Shown here: positions 46,830 to 56,223 of the stretch, piece by piece
Layout of the letters: the number at the start of each line of letters is the position of its first letter
Numbering within the stretch: the first letter of the stretch is position 1
Assembly (NCBI GenBank): GCA_900471485.1
Contig: UCEU01000014.1
Location: 1 to 64,000 of the forward strand
Source: Hyphomicrobiales bacterium
Lineage (GTDB): Bacteria > Pseudomonadota > Alphaproteobacteria > Rhizobiales > Rhizobiaceae
Length of the DNA: 64,000 bases
Direction: 5' to 3'
Position numbers and translations under genes: made by a program
Notes under the pieces: model-generated
Told to the model about the DNA's origin: nothing
Seen by the model: only the letters and a program-made list of their open reading frames with translations
The model's database searches: none

Positions 46830-47498
46830 ATGAACTACACACTGGACTTCACGCCTGTCATCGACGGTCTGCCGAGCCTGCTGCTGGCCTGTCTCGGTAC
46901 GTTCCTGCTGGCGATCTCGGGCATGCTGCTTGCGGTTCTGATCGGCATCGGTGGCGTCATGCTGCGCGATTCCCGCTTCAAGCCGATACGCTGGCTGGTG
47001 ATCGGCTTCGTCGAGATCATCCGCAACACGCCGTTCCTGGTGCAGATCTTCTTCATCTATTTCGCCCTGCCGCTCGCCGGCATCAGGCTCGATCCGACGC
47101 CGACGGCGATCATCGCGCTTGGCATTAATGGCGGCGCCTACGCGATCGAGATCATTCGTGGCGGGGTGCAGGCGATCCCCGTTGGCCAGAAGGAGGCCGG
47201 CCTCGCGCTTGGTCTGCACAAGGCGCAGGTCTTCCGCCTTATCGTGCTGAAGCCGGCGCTGAGGGCGATTTACCCGTCGCTTACCAGCCAGTTCGTGCTC
47301 TTGACGCTGTCGACCAGCATCGCCTCGGCGATCTCGGCCTACGAGCTAACGTCGGTCTCGCAACGCATCGAATCCGAAAGCTTCCGCAGCTTCGAGGTCT
47401 ACTTCACCGTCACGGTTTTCTACCTCGTGATCTCCTGGGTGATGATGCGCCTCTTCGGGCTCTTTTCGTCCCGCTATTTCAATTATCCGGTCAAGTAG
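46830..47498 (+). CDS. Polar-amino-acid-type ABC permease 1
   Basis: 222-aa inner-membrane permease with about five hydrophobic segments. The His/Glu/polar-amino-acid permease motif is EIIRNTPFLVQIFFIYFALP near residue 61, and the EAA-type loop is EAGLALGLHKAQVFRLIVLKPALRAI. It pairs with the next gene to form the channel. Confidence 0.9.
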   Translation: MNYTLDFTPVIDGLPSLLLACLGTFLLAISGMLLAVLIGIGGVMLRDSRFKPIRWLVIGFVEIIRNTPFLVQIFFIYFALPLAGIRLDPTPTAIIALGINGGAYAIEIIRGGVQAIPVGQKEAGLALGLHKAQVFRLIVLKPALRAIYPSLTSQFVLLTLSTSIASAISAYELTSVSQRIESESFRSFEVYFTVTVFYLVISWVMMRLFGLFSSRYFNYPVK

Positions 47499-47507
47499 GA
47501 GGCTCCC

Positions 47508-48149
47508 ATGGGTCGCGATGAATTCATCTTTCTGCTGATCGGCCTGAAATGGACTGTGGTGTTGTCCGTCGTCGGGTTCATCTGCGGCTCGATCGGCGGG
47601 CTCGTCATCGCGTTGCTGCGGACCTGCGGCTTGCCGCTTCTGGAGCGGATAACGGCCGGCTATATCGGGGTGTTTCAGGGCACCCCGCTTCTGATGCAGC
47701 TCTTCGTCGTTTATTATGGACTGGCGCTGGTGGGCCTTAAGCTTGACGCGTGGGTCGCGGTCGCAATCGGCCTCACGCTGCATGCCAGCGCCTATCTCGG
47801 CGAGATCTGGCGTGGCTCGATCGAGGCGGTGCCGCGCGGCCAGACCGAGGCGGCCAAGGCGCTCAGCATCAAATACGTCTCGCGCATGAAGGACGTAATC
47901 CTGCCGCAGGCGATCCGCATCTCACTGCCGGCCACGATCGGCTTCCTGGTGCAGCTGATCAAGGGAACGTCGTTGGCCGCGATCGTCGGGTTCACCGAGC
48001 TCACGCGCGCCGGCAACATCATCTCCAACCAGATCTTCGAGCCGCTGACGGTCTTCGGTATCGTCGGCATCCTCTACTTCATCATGTGCTGCCCGCTGAC
48101 GATCCTCGGTGCCCGCCTCGAGCGGCGCTTCGCGATGTCGGCACGCTGA
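47508..48149 (+). CDS. Polar-amino-acid-type ABC permease 2
   Basis: 213-aa permease with the motif YIGVFQGTPLLMQLFVVYYGL near residue 51 and the cytoplasmic loop EAAKALSIKYVSRMKDVILPQAIRISLP. It lies 9 bp after permease 1 and 30 bp before the ATPase gene. Confidence 0.9.
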   Translation: MGRDEFIFLLIGLKWTVVLSVVGFICGSIGGLVIALLRTCGLPLLERITAGYIGVFQGTPLLMQLFVVYYGLALVGLKLDAWVAVAIGLTLHASAYLGEIWRGSIEAVPRGQTEAAKALSIKYVSRMKDVILPQAIRISLPATIGFLVQLIKGTSLAAIVGFTELTRAGNIISNQIFEPLTVFGIVGILYFIMCCPLTILGARLERRFAMSAR

Positions 48150-48179
48150 GTGCGCCTGCCTGTCCGGGAGAATTGAACG

Positions 48180-48944
48180 ATGACCAATGTGTCGACGACG
48201 ACAACAACTGACCCGATGATCCGCCTGGCGCGGGTCGAGAAATGGTTTGGCGCCTTTCAGGCATTGCACGACATCAACATGGATGTCCGCCAGGGCGAGC
48301 GGATCGTGCTCTGCGGCCCCTCGGGCAGCGGCAAGTCGACGCTGATCCGCTGCATCAACCACCTTGAGAGCTACGAGAAGGGCGAGATCCGCGTCGGCGG
48401 CACGCTGCTCGGGCATCGCTCCCGGGATATCGACGCCATCAGGCGCGATGTCGGCATGGTGTTTCAGCAGTTCAATCTCTTTCCGCATCTGACGGTGCTG
48501 CAGAACTGCATGCTGGCGCCGATGCGTGCGCTCGGCCTTGGTAAGGCGAAAGCGGAGGAGCGCGCCCGGAGCCTGCTCGACCGCGTCAAGATCCTCGAAC
48601 AGGCCGAGAAATATCCGGCGCAGCTTTCCGGCGGTCAGCAGCAACGCGTGGCGATCGCGCGCGCGCTCTGCATGCGGCCGAAGGTGATGCTGTTCGACGA
48701 GCCGACATCAGCGCTCGATCCGGAGATGGTCAAGGAAGTCCTCGATACGATGATCGGCCTGGCGGAGGAGGGGATGACGATGATCTGCGTCACCCACGAG
48801 ATGGGCTTTGCCCGCCAGGTCGCCGACCGCGTCATCTTCATGGCGAACGGCGCCATCGTCGAAGAGGCGCCGCCCGCCACCTTCTTCAGCAATCCGAGGC
48901 ATGAGCGCACGCGCAAGTTCCTTGGCGAAATTCTGCGTCACTGA
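48180..48944 (+). CDS. Polar-amino-acid-type ABC ATPase (GlnQ-like)
   Basis: 254 aa: Walker [10 protein letters not shown] (about residues 44-52), Q-loop [15 protein letters not shown], signature [15 protein letters not shown], Walker [16 protein letters not shown], and switch His in [10 protein letters not shown]. It completes the importer started at 45426. Confidence 0.94.
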   Translation: MTNVSTTTTTDPMIRLARVEKWFGAFQALHDINMDVRQGERIVLCGPSGSGKSTLIRCINHLESYEKGEIRVGGTLLGHRSRDIDAIRRDVGMVFQQFNLFPHLTVLQNCMLAPMRALGLGKAKAEERARSLLDRVKILEQAEKYPAQLSGGQQQRVAIARALCMRPKVMLFDEPTSALDPEMVKEVLDTMIGLAEEGMTMICVTHEMGFARQVADRVIFMANGAIVEEAPPATFFSNPRHERTRKFLGEILRH

Positions 48945-48955
48945 GAGTTTTCGGC

Positions 48956-49786
48956 ATGATTTCCGGCACCACCAGGATCATCGCCCATCTGGGTTATCCG
49001 ACGGAGACCTTCAAGTCGCCGCTGATCTACAATCCTTATTTCGAAAAGCACGGCATCGACGCCGTGGTCGTGCCGATGGGCTGCCGGGTCGAGGATTTTC
49101 CGGATTTCCTAAGGCTCGTGTTCCGCCTGTCGAACATCCACGGTGCATTGATCACCATGCCGCACAAAGTCACCACGATGGGTCTGCTCCACGAACTGTC
49201 GACGCGTGCCCAGGTCGCCGGCGCCTGCAATGCCATCCGGCTTGATGAACGTGACCGGCTGATCGGCGACATGTTCGATGGCGAGGGTTTTGTGCGCGGC
49301 GTGCTGCGCAAGGGCAGGCGTGTGGCTGGCGCCGATGTCCTCGTCGTCGGCTCCGGCGGCGTCGGCTCGGCGATCGCCGCATCGCTTGCCGCCGCCGGCG
49401 TTCGAAGGATCGCGATTTTCGATGCCAACACGGCGGTCATGGACGGCCTGATGGGACGGCTTCTCCAGCATTATCCCAACGTGGAGGTGACGGCTGGATC
49501 ACACGATCCTCAAGGTTTCGACATCGTTGTGAACGCGACGCCGCTTGGCATGAAGAGCGACGATCCGCTGCCGATCGATGTGTCGCGGCTGTCTTCTTCC
49601 ACCTTCGTGGGCGAGGTTGTGATGAAGCAGGAGATCACACCGTTTCTCCAGGCGGCGCGGGCTCGCGGTTGTGACTTCCAGGTGGGCACCGACATGCTGT
49701 TCGAGCAGATTCCCGCCTACCTCGAATTCTTCGGCTTCCCGACCACGACGGCTGATGAACTGCGAGCGGTTGCCCGGATGGGCTGA
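48956..49786 (+). CDS. Shikimate/quinate dehydrogenase-like protein (AroE superfamily)
   Basis: 276 aa. The substrate domain has the catalytic K71 (ITMPHK), N92 (GACNAI) and D108 (MFDGEGF), and Q in GTDMLFEQ. The NAD(P) domain has GSGGVGSAIA near residue 132. The carboxylate-binding S-x-S of AroE (HSKSP) reads F-K-S (TETFKSP), so one of the two serines is lost, and the usual NTD is MFD. It is therefore a divergent AroE-like enzyme, possibly of the SdhL/Ael1/RifI kind. It is the last gene of the importer operon and should oxidise the imported compound. Confidence 0.83.
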   Translation: MISGTTRIIAHLGYPTETFKSPLIYNPYFEKHGIDAVVVPMGCRVEDFPDFLRLVFRLSNIHGALITMPHKVTTMGLLHELSTRAQVAGACNAIRLDERDRLIGDMFDGEGFVRGVLRKGRRVAGADVLVVGSGGVGSAIAASLAAAGVRRIAIFDANTAVMDGLMGRLLQHYPNVEVTAGSHDPQGFDIVVNATPLGMKSDDPLPIDVSRLSSSTFVGEVVMKQEITPFLQAARARGCDFQVGTDMLFEQIPAYLEFFGFPTTTADELRAVARMG

Positions 49787-49930
49787 CCTCCGCCGTCTGC
49801 AGGCTCGGGGCCTTCAACGTCGCCCGACGGCGCGCGGTCTAGGATTATCATCGCGACGATCGGTGCGCTTGCGGGAATGGGTTCCAATGACGGCGGAAAG
49901 GGCACCGACTTTGCGCGAATGAGCTTTGTT

Positions 49931-50863
49931 TCACATCGTCTTGAACACGATGCCCTGTTCCGCGTAGAGGGCGGAAACGCTCTCTGCTTCCTTGCGCAAG
50001 TGCGATACGAATTGAGACAGAAGACGAGAGACCGGTCGGGCTCTCGACATAACCATCATCACCAATAGCGGAGTGGCTGGTCGAAAAGGGATGAGGCGCA
50101 CATCCGATACCGAGAGAAGCTCCAGGTTAAGAGGATGAGTGACCGCGATCAGGCCGCCAGCTCTCGACATGGCGGCTGCCGCCATTGCCTGATTGGTATT
50201 GATAATCCGGTTCTCCCGGAAAAGCTGGCTCCCAGTCGCTTCGCGCACCATCATGCCGAGCGGGGTTTCCGGAGCATGCGCGACGATTGTTTCGTTGGTC
50301 AAATCCGAGGCGTTGATGTGGCTGTGATCGGCCAGTCGGTGGCCGCTGGGTACGATCGCGACAGGCTCTGTCTGAAGAAGAGGTTCCAGCAATACGCCAA
50401 TGTCGTCGTTGACCTTGAGTGTGAAGCCGATGTCCGCACGTTCCTGACGGATATGTCGGAGAATCTCCGTTGAGGTATGGGCCTCAAGCGTAAACGTTAC
50501 TGAAGGACGGCGGCTGCTGAAGCCGGTAACAGCCGACGCCAGAAGACCCGAGGCCAAAGGCGGCATCGTCGCAATGCCGATGTGGCCGCTTGTCGCGTCC
50601 TTCAGTTCCTCGATGCGCCCATCCAGGCGTCCGACGTCGTCCAGGATGCGATCCAAGAGCGGCAACATGGCGGCGCCTTCCGGTGTCATCCGGATACGGT
50701 TGCCTATGCGGAAAAAGAATTTCAGCCCAGTATAGTCCTCGATTTCCTTCAGCGACTGGCTGACCGCCGGCTGCGTGACTGACAGAAGCCGAGCGGTTTC
50801 GGTGACGCTGTGCGTCTGAGCGAGAAGACGGATGGTTTCAATGCGGCGGAGAGACCAGATCAT
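49931..50863 (-). CDS. LysR-family transcriptional regulator
   Basis: 310 aa: HTH (RIETIRLLAQTHSVTETARLLSVTQPAVSQSLKEIEDYTG, about residues 7-46) and effector domain (GHIGIATMPPLASGLLASAVTGF…). It is divergent from the NitT/TauT-type ABC operon across a 100-bp gap with a palindrome and A/T-rich DNA, so it is probably its regulator. The downstream gap (49787-49930), where it converges with the AroE-like gene, shows nothing clear. Confidence 0.9.
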   Translation of the reverse strand: MIWSLRRIETIRLLAQTHSVTETARLLSVTQPAVSQSLKEIEDYTGLKFFFRIGNRIRMTPEGAAMLPLLDRILDDVGRLDGRIEELKDATSGHIGIATMPPLASGLLASAVTGFSSRRPSVTFTLEAHTSTEILRHIRQERADIGFTLKVNDDIGVLLEPLLQTEPVAIVPSGHRLADHSHINASDLTNETIVAHAPETPLGMMVREATGSQLFRENRIINTNQAMAAAAMSRAGGLIAVTHPLNLELLSVSDVRLIPFRPATPLLVMMVMSRARPVSRLLSQFVSHLRKEAESVSALYAEQGIVFKTM

Positions 50864-50898
50864 TAGTCCAACTTATGAGACGATAGCTATTTTAAAAT

Positions 50899-50912
50899 CG
50901 ACTTTATAGTCG
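50899..50912. promoter_or_regulatory. Palindrome in the LysR/ABC divergent promoter region
   Basis: CGACT-TTAT-AGTCG is a perfect 5-bp inverted repeat, next to the A/T-rich TATTTTAAAATCG, in the 100-bp gap between the lysR-type gene and the ABC operon. It is a candidate LysR-type site. Confidence 0.5.
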
Positions 50913-50963
50913 GGATCAGTAATTGTCACTGCATCACATTGAATATGGACGGAACAGAGATCC

Positions 50964-51770
50964 ATGAAATCGCAACGTCAACTCTCCGTCGTTGAGCCGG
51001 GCCAGGCCAAAGTGGCAATTCGGGCCTCCGGGCTCTCCAAGGTCTACCCGGGCGGCACCATCGCCCTCTCAGATGTTTCCTTCGACATTCGCGACGGCGA
51101 GTTCATTTCGGTCGTCGGCCCCTCCGGCTGCGGAAAGTCGACGATGATGAAAATCGTCGCAGGTCTCCTTTCGTACACCGGCGGCAAGGCATTCATCGGC
51201 GAGCGGGAGGTGAAGGCACCCAGTCCGGACGTCGGGGTGGTCTTTCAGTCTCCGGTCCTCCTTCCTTGGCTGACCATTCTCGACAACGTGCTTTTTCCGA
51301 TTGTCGCGCAGAACCTGCGAAAGAAGGACTATGAACCACGCGCCCGGGAACTCCTGGGCATGGTCGGCCTGAACGGCTTTGAAACAAAGTATCCACATCA
51401 GCTTTCCGGCGGGATGCAGCAGCGTGCCTCCATCGTCCGCGCTCTGGTCCAGGACCCGCGCATCCTTTTGATGGACGAGCCGTTCGGTGCACTCGATGCA
51501 ATGACACGCGACCAGATGAACGTCGATTTGAGACGGATTTGGCAGGCGAGCGGCAAGACGATCGTCTTTATCACCCACTCGATCACCGAGTCTGTTTTCC
51601 TCTCCGACCGGGTCTTCGTCATGACGCCACGACCGGGCAAGCTCGAAAAGATCCTCGACATCGACCTGCCGAAGGACCGCGGGCTGTCGATCGTCAACAC
51701 GCCGCAGTTCGGCAATTATGCCGAACAGATCCGGACCCTCCTCAATGCGAAGGGTGGAATTGCAGAATGA
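50964..51770 (+). CDS. NitT/TauT-type ABC ATPase (SsuB/TauB-like)
   Basis: 268 aa: Walker [10 protein letters not shown] near residue 53, the family Q-loop VGVVFQSPVLLPWLTILDNV, signature LSGGMQQRASIVRAL, Walker B ILLMDEPFGALDAMTR, and switch His in FITHSITESVFLSDR. First gene of a long plus-strand operon; its stop overlaps the permease start (ATGA). Confidence 0.93.
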   Translation: MKSQRQLSVVEPGQAKVAIRASGLSKVYPGGTIALSDVSFDIRDGEFISVVGPSGCGKSTMMKIVAGLLSYTGGKAFIGEREVKAPSPDVGVVFQSPVLLPWLTILDNVLFPIVAQNLRKKDYEPRARELLGMVGLNGFETKYPHQLSGGMQQRASIVRALVQDPRILLMDEPFGALDAMTRDQMNVDLRRIWQASGKTIVFITHSITESVFLSDRVFVMTPRPGKLEKILDIDLPKDRGLSIVNTPQFGNYAEQIRTLLNAKGGIAE

Positions 51771-52612
51771 GCGCCATCGATATGAATACCGCCATGCCGG
51801 TGACCACCGCAGTCGCCAAGCCAAGCCTTCTCCGTCGCCGACCGGATATCGTTCTTGGGCCACTCATACTAATCGCCCTGCTGCTCGCCTGGGAATTCGG
51901 CGTCAAGACGTTCAACGTGCCGCGTTTCGTGCTCCCGCCGCCGAGTGACGTCGCGCGTGCGCTCTATGCCGGCCTGACGCAGGGGACGGCCTCGGGTGGC
52001 TTCTGGTATCATATTGGGGTGACCTTCTCCGAAGCGATGCTGGGTTTCGTGCTGGGCAGCGTGCTCGGCATTCTGATCGGCTTTGCACTCTCGACCTGGG
52101 AAATGGCGGAGCGGACGATCTACCCCTATGTCGTCGCTTTCCAGTCCTTGCCAAAGGTGGCGATCGCGCCGCTCTTCCTGGTGTGGTTCGGCTTCGGCCT
52201 GGAATCGAAGATCATTCTTTGCACGATCAGCACCTTCTTCCCGATGCTGGTGAACAGCATGGCCGGTTGCCGCTCCGTCGATCCTGATCGTATCGACATG
52301 GCCCGCAGCTGCTGTGCTTCACGCTTTGTCATCTTCCGCAGGATCGTGCTGCCGAGCGCGATGCCCTTCCTGTTCGCTGGTTTCAATATGTCTATTGTCC
52401 TGTCGATGGTCGGTGCGCTCACTTCCGAGTTCGTCGGTTCCAACGCCGGCCTCGGCATGCTGCTGATCAGCTTCCAGAATGCCATGCAGATCGACGCCAT
52501 GTTCGCACTCCTGATCGTCCTCATGATCATCGGCTTCACCCTCAACCGAGTCGTCCGCTTCGCCGAACAAAAGCTCTGCTTCTGGGCGCATCGCTCAAAC
52601 AAAAACGCCTGA
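51767..52612 (+). CDS. NitT/TauT-type ABC permease (SsuC-like)
   Basis: 281-aa permease with about six membrane segments. Family blocks are FVLPPPSDVARALYAGL near residue 50, YPYVVAFQSLPKVAIAPLFLVWFGFG and the loop IDMARSCCASRFVIFRRIVLPSAMP. The start was set at the ATGA overlap with the ATPase stop; the upstream extension lies inside the ATPase gene. Confidence 0.92.
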   Translation: MSAIDMNTAMPVTTAVAKPSLLRRRPDIVLGPLILIALLLAWEFGVKTFNVPRFVLPPPSDVARALYAGLTQGTASGGFWYHIGVTFSEAMLGFVLGSVLGILIGFALSTWEMAERTIYPYVVAFQSLPKVAIAPLFLVWFGFGLESKIILCTISTFFPMLVNSMAGCRSVDPDRIDMARSCCASRFVIFRRIVLPSAMPFLFAGFNMSIVLSMVGALTSEFVGSNAGLGMLLISFQNAMQIDAMFALLIVLMIIGFTLNRVVRFAEQKLCFWAHRSNKNA

Positions 52613-52645
52613 TTTCGACAATCCAAAAAAAACAGGGAACTAAGA

Positions 52646-53734
52646 ATGTCGCATGCATCGAACAAGACGCGGTGTCTCACTTCCGTGGCAACCGCGGCGC
52701 TGGCTGCCTTCTTCGTGACGAAGCCCGCCGCCGCCGAAGACTTGAAGGCCGTCACCCTGGTCCAATCGCACCCGACGATTGGCGTCGGTGAGGAAGTATT
52801 CCTTTACGCGGTTCCGAAGGCGCTTGGTTATTTCAGCCAGGAGGGCCTCGATGTAACGAGCCAGACGGCGAAGAATGGCGTGCAGGTAGGTCAGATGCTG
52901 CAGACGAATGCAGCGCAGTTCGGCACAGTCGGGACCGACACGATGCTGCTCTCGCAGGAGCAGGGCGGCAACCTGATGGCCTTCTATCACCTGAAGCAGA
53001 ACAACGGCAGCGTCGTCGCGACACTCGAGGACTCGACCATCAAGTCCTTTGACGACATGAAGGGCAAGACGATCGGGGTATCCAGTATCGGCTATGGGGG
53101 TCACCAGTTCCTCAAGTACGAACTTGGACACCGTGGCATCACGCCCGATCAATATACGGTCGTCGCGACTGGAGCCGGGCCAGCCGCCGCGGCGGCACTA
53201 AAGGATGGCAAGGTCGAAGCGCTGTCGCTGTGGGATGCGATGTTCGCACAGATGGAAAACAGCGGCCTGAAGCTCAGGTACATCGAATACCCGCTCATGG
53301 ACAAGATCGCCGGCCTCAACCTCGTCACCACCAAGGACGAGATCGCCCAGAATCCCAAAACGGTCGAAGGCATGTGCCGCGCTGTCGCGAAGGGGCTCCA
53401 TTTCACGCTGACCAATCCGGAGGCGGCACTCAAGATCTTCTATACTGTTTTCCCTAATACCAAGCCCGCCAATGTGACGGCCGACGATGCGGTCAAGGCC
53501 GACGCCAAGGTGCTCGAGGCCTGGCTGCACTATGCCGAGATGGGCGTGCCCTATGGTCAGCCGACCGGTCTGTTCACGCCCGCGCGCTTCGTCGCCTATC
53601 GCGACTATCTAAAGGAGCAGGGCAACCTGAAGACCGATGTCGATCCTGCCGCTGTCTACACGACGGATTTCCTGGCTCGGTGCAACGATTTCGACCGTGC
53701 GGCGGTGGCGCGGCAGGCGAAGGACTACAAGTAG
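52646..53734 (+). CDS. NitT/TauT-type ABC substrate-binding protein (NMT1-like)
   Basis: 362 aa with a signal peptide of about 30 residues (ending KPAAA) and an SsuA/THI5-like binding fold (GVGEEVFLYAVPKALGYFSQEGLDVTSQTAKNGVQVGQMLQTNAAQFGTVGTD). Relatives bind nitrate, sulfonates, pyrimidine precursors and heterocycles. Ligand identity is unknown; the downstream ring hydrolase and amidase suggest a nitrogen heterocycle. Confidence 0.88.
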   Translation: MSHASNKTRCLTSVATAALAAFFVTKPAAAEDLKAVTLVQSHPTIGVGEEVFLYAVPKALGYFSQEGLDVTSQTAKNGVQVGQMLQTNAAQFGTVGTDTMLLSQEQGGNLMAFYHLKQNNGSVVATLEDSTIKSFDDMKGKTIGVSSIGYGGHQFLKYELGHRGITPDQYTVVATGAGPAAAAALKDGKVEALSLWDAMFAQMENSGLKLRYIEYPLMDKIAGLNLVTTKDEIAQNPKTVEGMCRAVAKGLHFTLTNPEAALKIFYTVFPNTKPANVTADDAVKADAKVLEAWLHYAEMGVPYGQPTGLFTPARFVAYRDYLKEQGNLKTDVDPAAVYTTDFLARCNDFDRAAVARQAKDYK

Positions 53735-53741
53735 TCTGCTG

Positions 53742-53762
53742 CCGGGCGGCTTTGTCGCCCGG
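53742..53762 (+). promoter_or_regulatory. Stem-loop between binding-protein and GTPase genes
   Basis: CCGGGCG-N7-CGCCCGG is a perfect 7-bp stem 7 nt after the binding-protein stop codon, without a T-run. It probably stabilises the upstream mRNA or partly attenuates the downstream genes. Confidence 0.5.
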
Positions 53763-53785
53763 TGCATGATTTTGCAGAGGGCATG

Positions 53786-54775
53786 ATGAGCGAACTTGAA
53801 AAGCTGCCGATATCGATTGTTTCCGGCTTTCTCGGTGCGGGCAAGACGACCCTCATCAAGAGGCTGCTCGGCGAACCTGACATGGCTGGCACAGCGGTCA
53901 TTATCAACGAGTTCGGTGAGATCAGCCTTGACCATCTACTGGTCAAGGAGGTCGCACCGGATGTGCTCGAAATGCCGAACGGCTGCCTCTGCTGCGCCTT
54001 GCGGGGAGACATCATCCAGACCCTTGCAGGTCTTCTTGAACTCCGGGCGCAAGGCAAGGCCTGCTTCGATCATGTCCTGATCGAAACAAGCGGTCTTGCT
54101 GACCCCGCACCGATTGTCGCGACCGTTTCTTCGCATCACTACCTTGAAGCGGCGTTCCGCATACACTCGGTGCTGGTGGTGATCGACGGCGGCTTCGGGC
54201 CTGGACGCTATGAGCAACATCCCGAGGCACTTGGGCAATTGCTGACAGCGGACGCGGTTGTGATCAGCAAGACCGATCTCGGCACTCCAAACGACGATTT
54301 GCTCCCCCACATCGAGAATACCAATCCTTCGGCGCAGCGTCTGCTGGCCTTGGACGTCGCGAAAATCATCGCTTTCCTGCGCGAGCCGACTGTCGAAAGC
54401 ACCCGGCGGTTCCCGCCGGCCATGGCTGTGGCCGAGCATGGCCTTGGCATAAGTTCGGTCAGCCTCGCCCTGACGCGGCCCGTCTCCCGGCTCGCTTTCG
54501 CTCAGGCGCTCGGCATGCTGACGACCGAGCGCGGCGATGACATCCTGCGTATCAAAGGCATTGTTCGCTTTTCCGACAGCGAGCGGCCCGGCGCGGCCAT
54601 CCACGCCGTCCAGCATACGCTTTACGCGCCCGAGTGGTTGGCGAGCTGGCCGGACGATGACCCACGCGGTCGGCTGGTGCTGATCGGGAGGAACATCGAT
54701 CCCGCCGATATGGTCCGCCGCTTTGCTGCAGCCGGAGCGGCCCTTTGGACGCCGGCCGCCCTGAAAGCCGCCTGA
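53786..54775 (+). CDS. CobW/COG0523-family GTPase, probable metallochaperone
   Basis: 329-aa G3E-family GTPase: Walker A GFLGAGKTT (residues 14-22), the metal-binding CXCC motif C67-L-C69-C70 (MPNGCLCC), G3 region ETSGLADP, G4 SKTDL, and a C-terminal CobW_C domain (IKGIVRFSD…). Family members deliver Zn or other metals to client enzymes. The client here is most likely the dihydropyrimidinase-like amidohydrolase encoded 21 bp downstream. I chose the ATG at 53786 (MSELEK); the adjacent ATG at 53783 is equally possible. Confidence 0.9.
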   Translation: MSELEKLPISIVSGFLGAGKTTLIKRLLGEPDMAGTAVIINEFGEISLDHLLVKEVAPDVLEMPNGCLCCALRGDIIQTLAGLLELRAQGKACFDHVLIETSGLADPAPIVATVSSHHYLEAAFRIHSVLVVIDGGFGPGRYEQHPEALGQLLTADAVVISKTDLGTPNDDLLPHIENTNPSAQRLLALDVAKIIAFLREPTVESTRRFPPAMAVAEHGLGISSVSLALTRPVSRLAFAQALGMLTTERGDDILRIKGIVRFSDSERPGAAIHAVQHTLYAPEWLASWPDDDPRGRLVLIGRNIDPADMVRRFAAAGAALWTPAALKAA

Positions 54776-54796
54776 AACAGACAAGAGTACAAAAAC

Positions 54797-56221
54797 GTGT
54801 TCGACATTATTCTCCAAAACGCCAACGCCGTGCTGCCCTCCGGGCTGGCGCTGTCGGATATCGGCATCAAGGGCGAGCGAATCACCGCCATCGCGGCGCC
54901 GGGATCTCTGTTCTCCGATCGAGCGCGCGTGATCGATGTCGCGGGCAAGCTGGTGGTGCCGGGTGGGATCGACCCGCATATTCACTGCTCGCGCCCAATG
55001 AAAATCAGCAGCGGCGAGAAGTTCACCAGCGGATCACCCGAGCAGGTCAGCCGCGCCGCGCTTCACGGTGGCACCACGACGCTGATGGACTTCGTTCAAT
55101 GCCATCCGGAAGAGACATTGGAACATTCGATCGGCGAGACCGACCGTCTCTGGGAAGGCCAGTGCTATTCCGATTACGCCTACCACATGACCCTGCACGG
55201 GTCGGTGCCCCCGAAGCAACTCGATGAAATCGGCGAGGCGATCGGCCGTGGCTATGCCAGCGTCAAGATGTTCACCACCGACCTGACGCCCAGTCGGCGC
55301 GGCCGGATGCTGAACTACGGAGACATCTGGGAGGTGCTGAAGATCGTCGCGGCAGCCGGCGGGATCTCGGCAATCCACGCCGAAGACAACGACATCGTGA
55401 TGCACATGTACGAAAAGCTGATCCGCGAGGACCGTGTCGCCTTCGAGAACATGGCTGAAGTCCACAACACGCTTTCTGAGGATCTCGCCTTCAACCGGAT
55501 CATCCGGCTGGCAGAGAATGTCGAAGGCGCAGCGCTCTACATGATGCACACGTCTGCCAGCGCGGGTGTCGCAGCAGTCGAACGCTCACGCGCCCAGGGT
55601 TTCCCGATCTACGGCGAAACCCTGCACCAATACCTTCTCTACACAGCAGAGGACTACAAGCGCCCGAATGGGCAGCTCTATCATACCTACCCGTCGATCA
55701 AGTATCAGGCTGATCAGGATGACCTGTGGCGTTCCCTGAAGTCCGGTGGTCTTCATGCGATCGCAACAGATGAGGTTTGCTGCCCGCTTCGGATCAAGAC
55801 GCTGGGCAAGCGCATCGACGACGCGACCGGTGGAAACTCGGGCGTCGAGCCGCGCCTGTGCCTGATGTACACCGAGATGGTGGAAAAGCGAGGTTTCAGC
55901 GTCGAGCACTTCGTCGATCTGACCTCCTCCAACATCGCAAAGATCATGGGCATGTATCCGCAGAAGGGTGCCATCGCGGTTGGCTCCGACGCAGATCTGG
56001 TGGTGCTCGATCCCGATGCTGGCGGCGAACTGGATGCGGCGCGTCTGCACGAGACGGACTATACGCCGTGGCAAGGCTGGCACGTCGCCGTGTGGCCGAA
56101 AATTACCATGCTGCGCGGCCGGATCGTCGTCGAGGACGGCGAGTTCAAGGCGGATCTCGATTATGGACGCTGGGTACCGCGAAAGGTCTCCCAACCGATC
56201 CTCAGTGGGACAGGGGTCTGA
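54797..56221 (+). CDS. Dihydropyrimidinase/hydantoinase-like cyclic amidohydrolase
   Basis: 474-aa amidohydrolase-superfamily enzyme starting at GTG. The binuclear metal site is complete: H61 and H63 (DPHIH), carboxylated K157 (GYASVKMF), H194 (AIHAED), H251 (MMHTSAS) and D325 (ATDE). It should open a cyclic amide or ureide. The usual TDHCP.. after the catalytic Asp is TDEVCCP, and the substrate loop after K157 (FTTDLTPSR) differs from classical D-hydantoinases, so specificity is probably new. Cotranscribed with the metallochaperone gene before it and the SDR genes after it. Confidence 0.88.
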   Translation: MFDIILQNANAVLPSGLALSDIGIKGERITAIAAPGSLFSDRARVIDVAGKLVVPGGIDPHIHCSRPMKISSGEKFTSGSPEQVSRAALHGGTTTLMDFVQCHPEETLEHSIGETDRLWEGQCYSDYAYHMTLHGSVPPKQLDEIGEAIGRGYASVKMFTTDLTPSRRGRMLNYGDIWEVLKIVAAAGGISAIHAEDNDIVMHMYEKLIREDRVAFENMAEVHNTLSEDLAFNRIIRLAENVEGAALYMMHTSASAGVAAVERSRAQGFPIYGETLHQYLLYTAEDYKRPNGQLYHTYPSIKYQADQDDLWRSLKSGGLHAIATDEVCCPLRIKTLGKRIDDATGGNSGVEPRLCLMYTEMVEKRGFSVEHFVDLTSSNIAKIMGMYPQKGAIAVGSDADLVVLDPDAGGELDAARLHETDYTPWQGWHVAVWPKITMLRGRIVVEDGEFKADLDYGRWVPRKVSQPILSGTGV

Positions 56222-56223
56222 TC

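Noticed and set aside
55777..56223. Upstream extension of the first SDR of the amidohydrolase operon
   Set aside because: It lies inside the amidohydrolase gene in another frame; the SDR fold begins just after the ATG at 56224.
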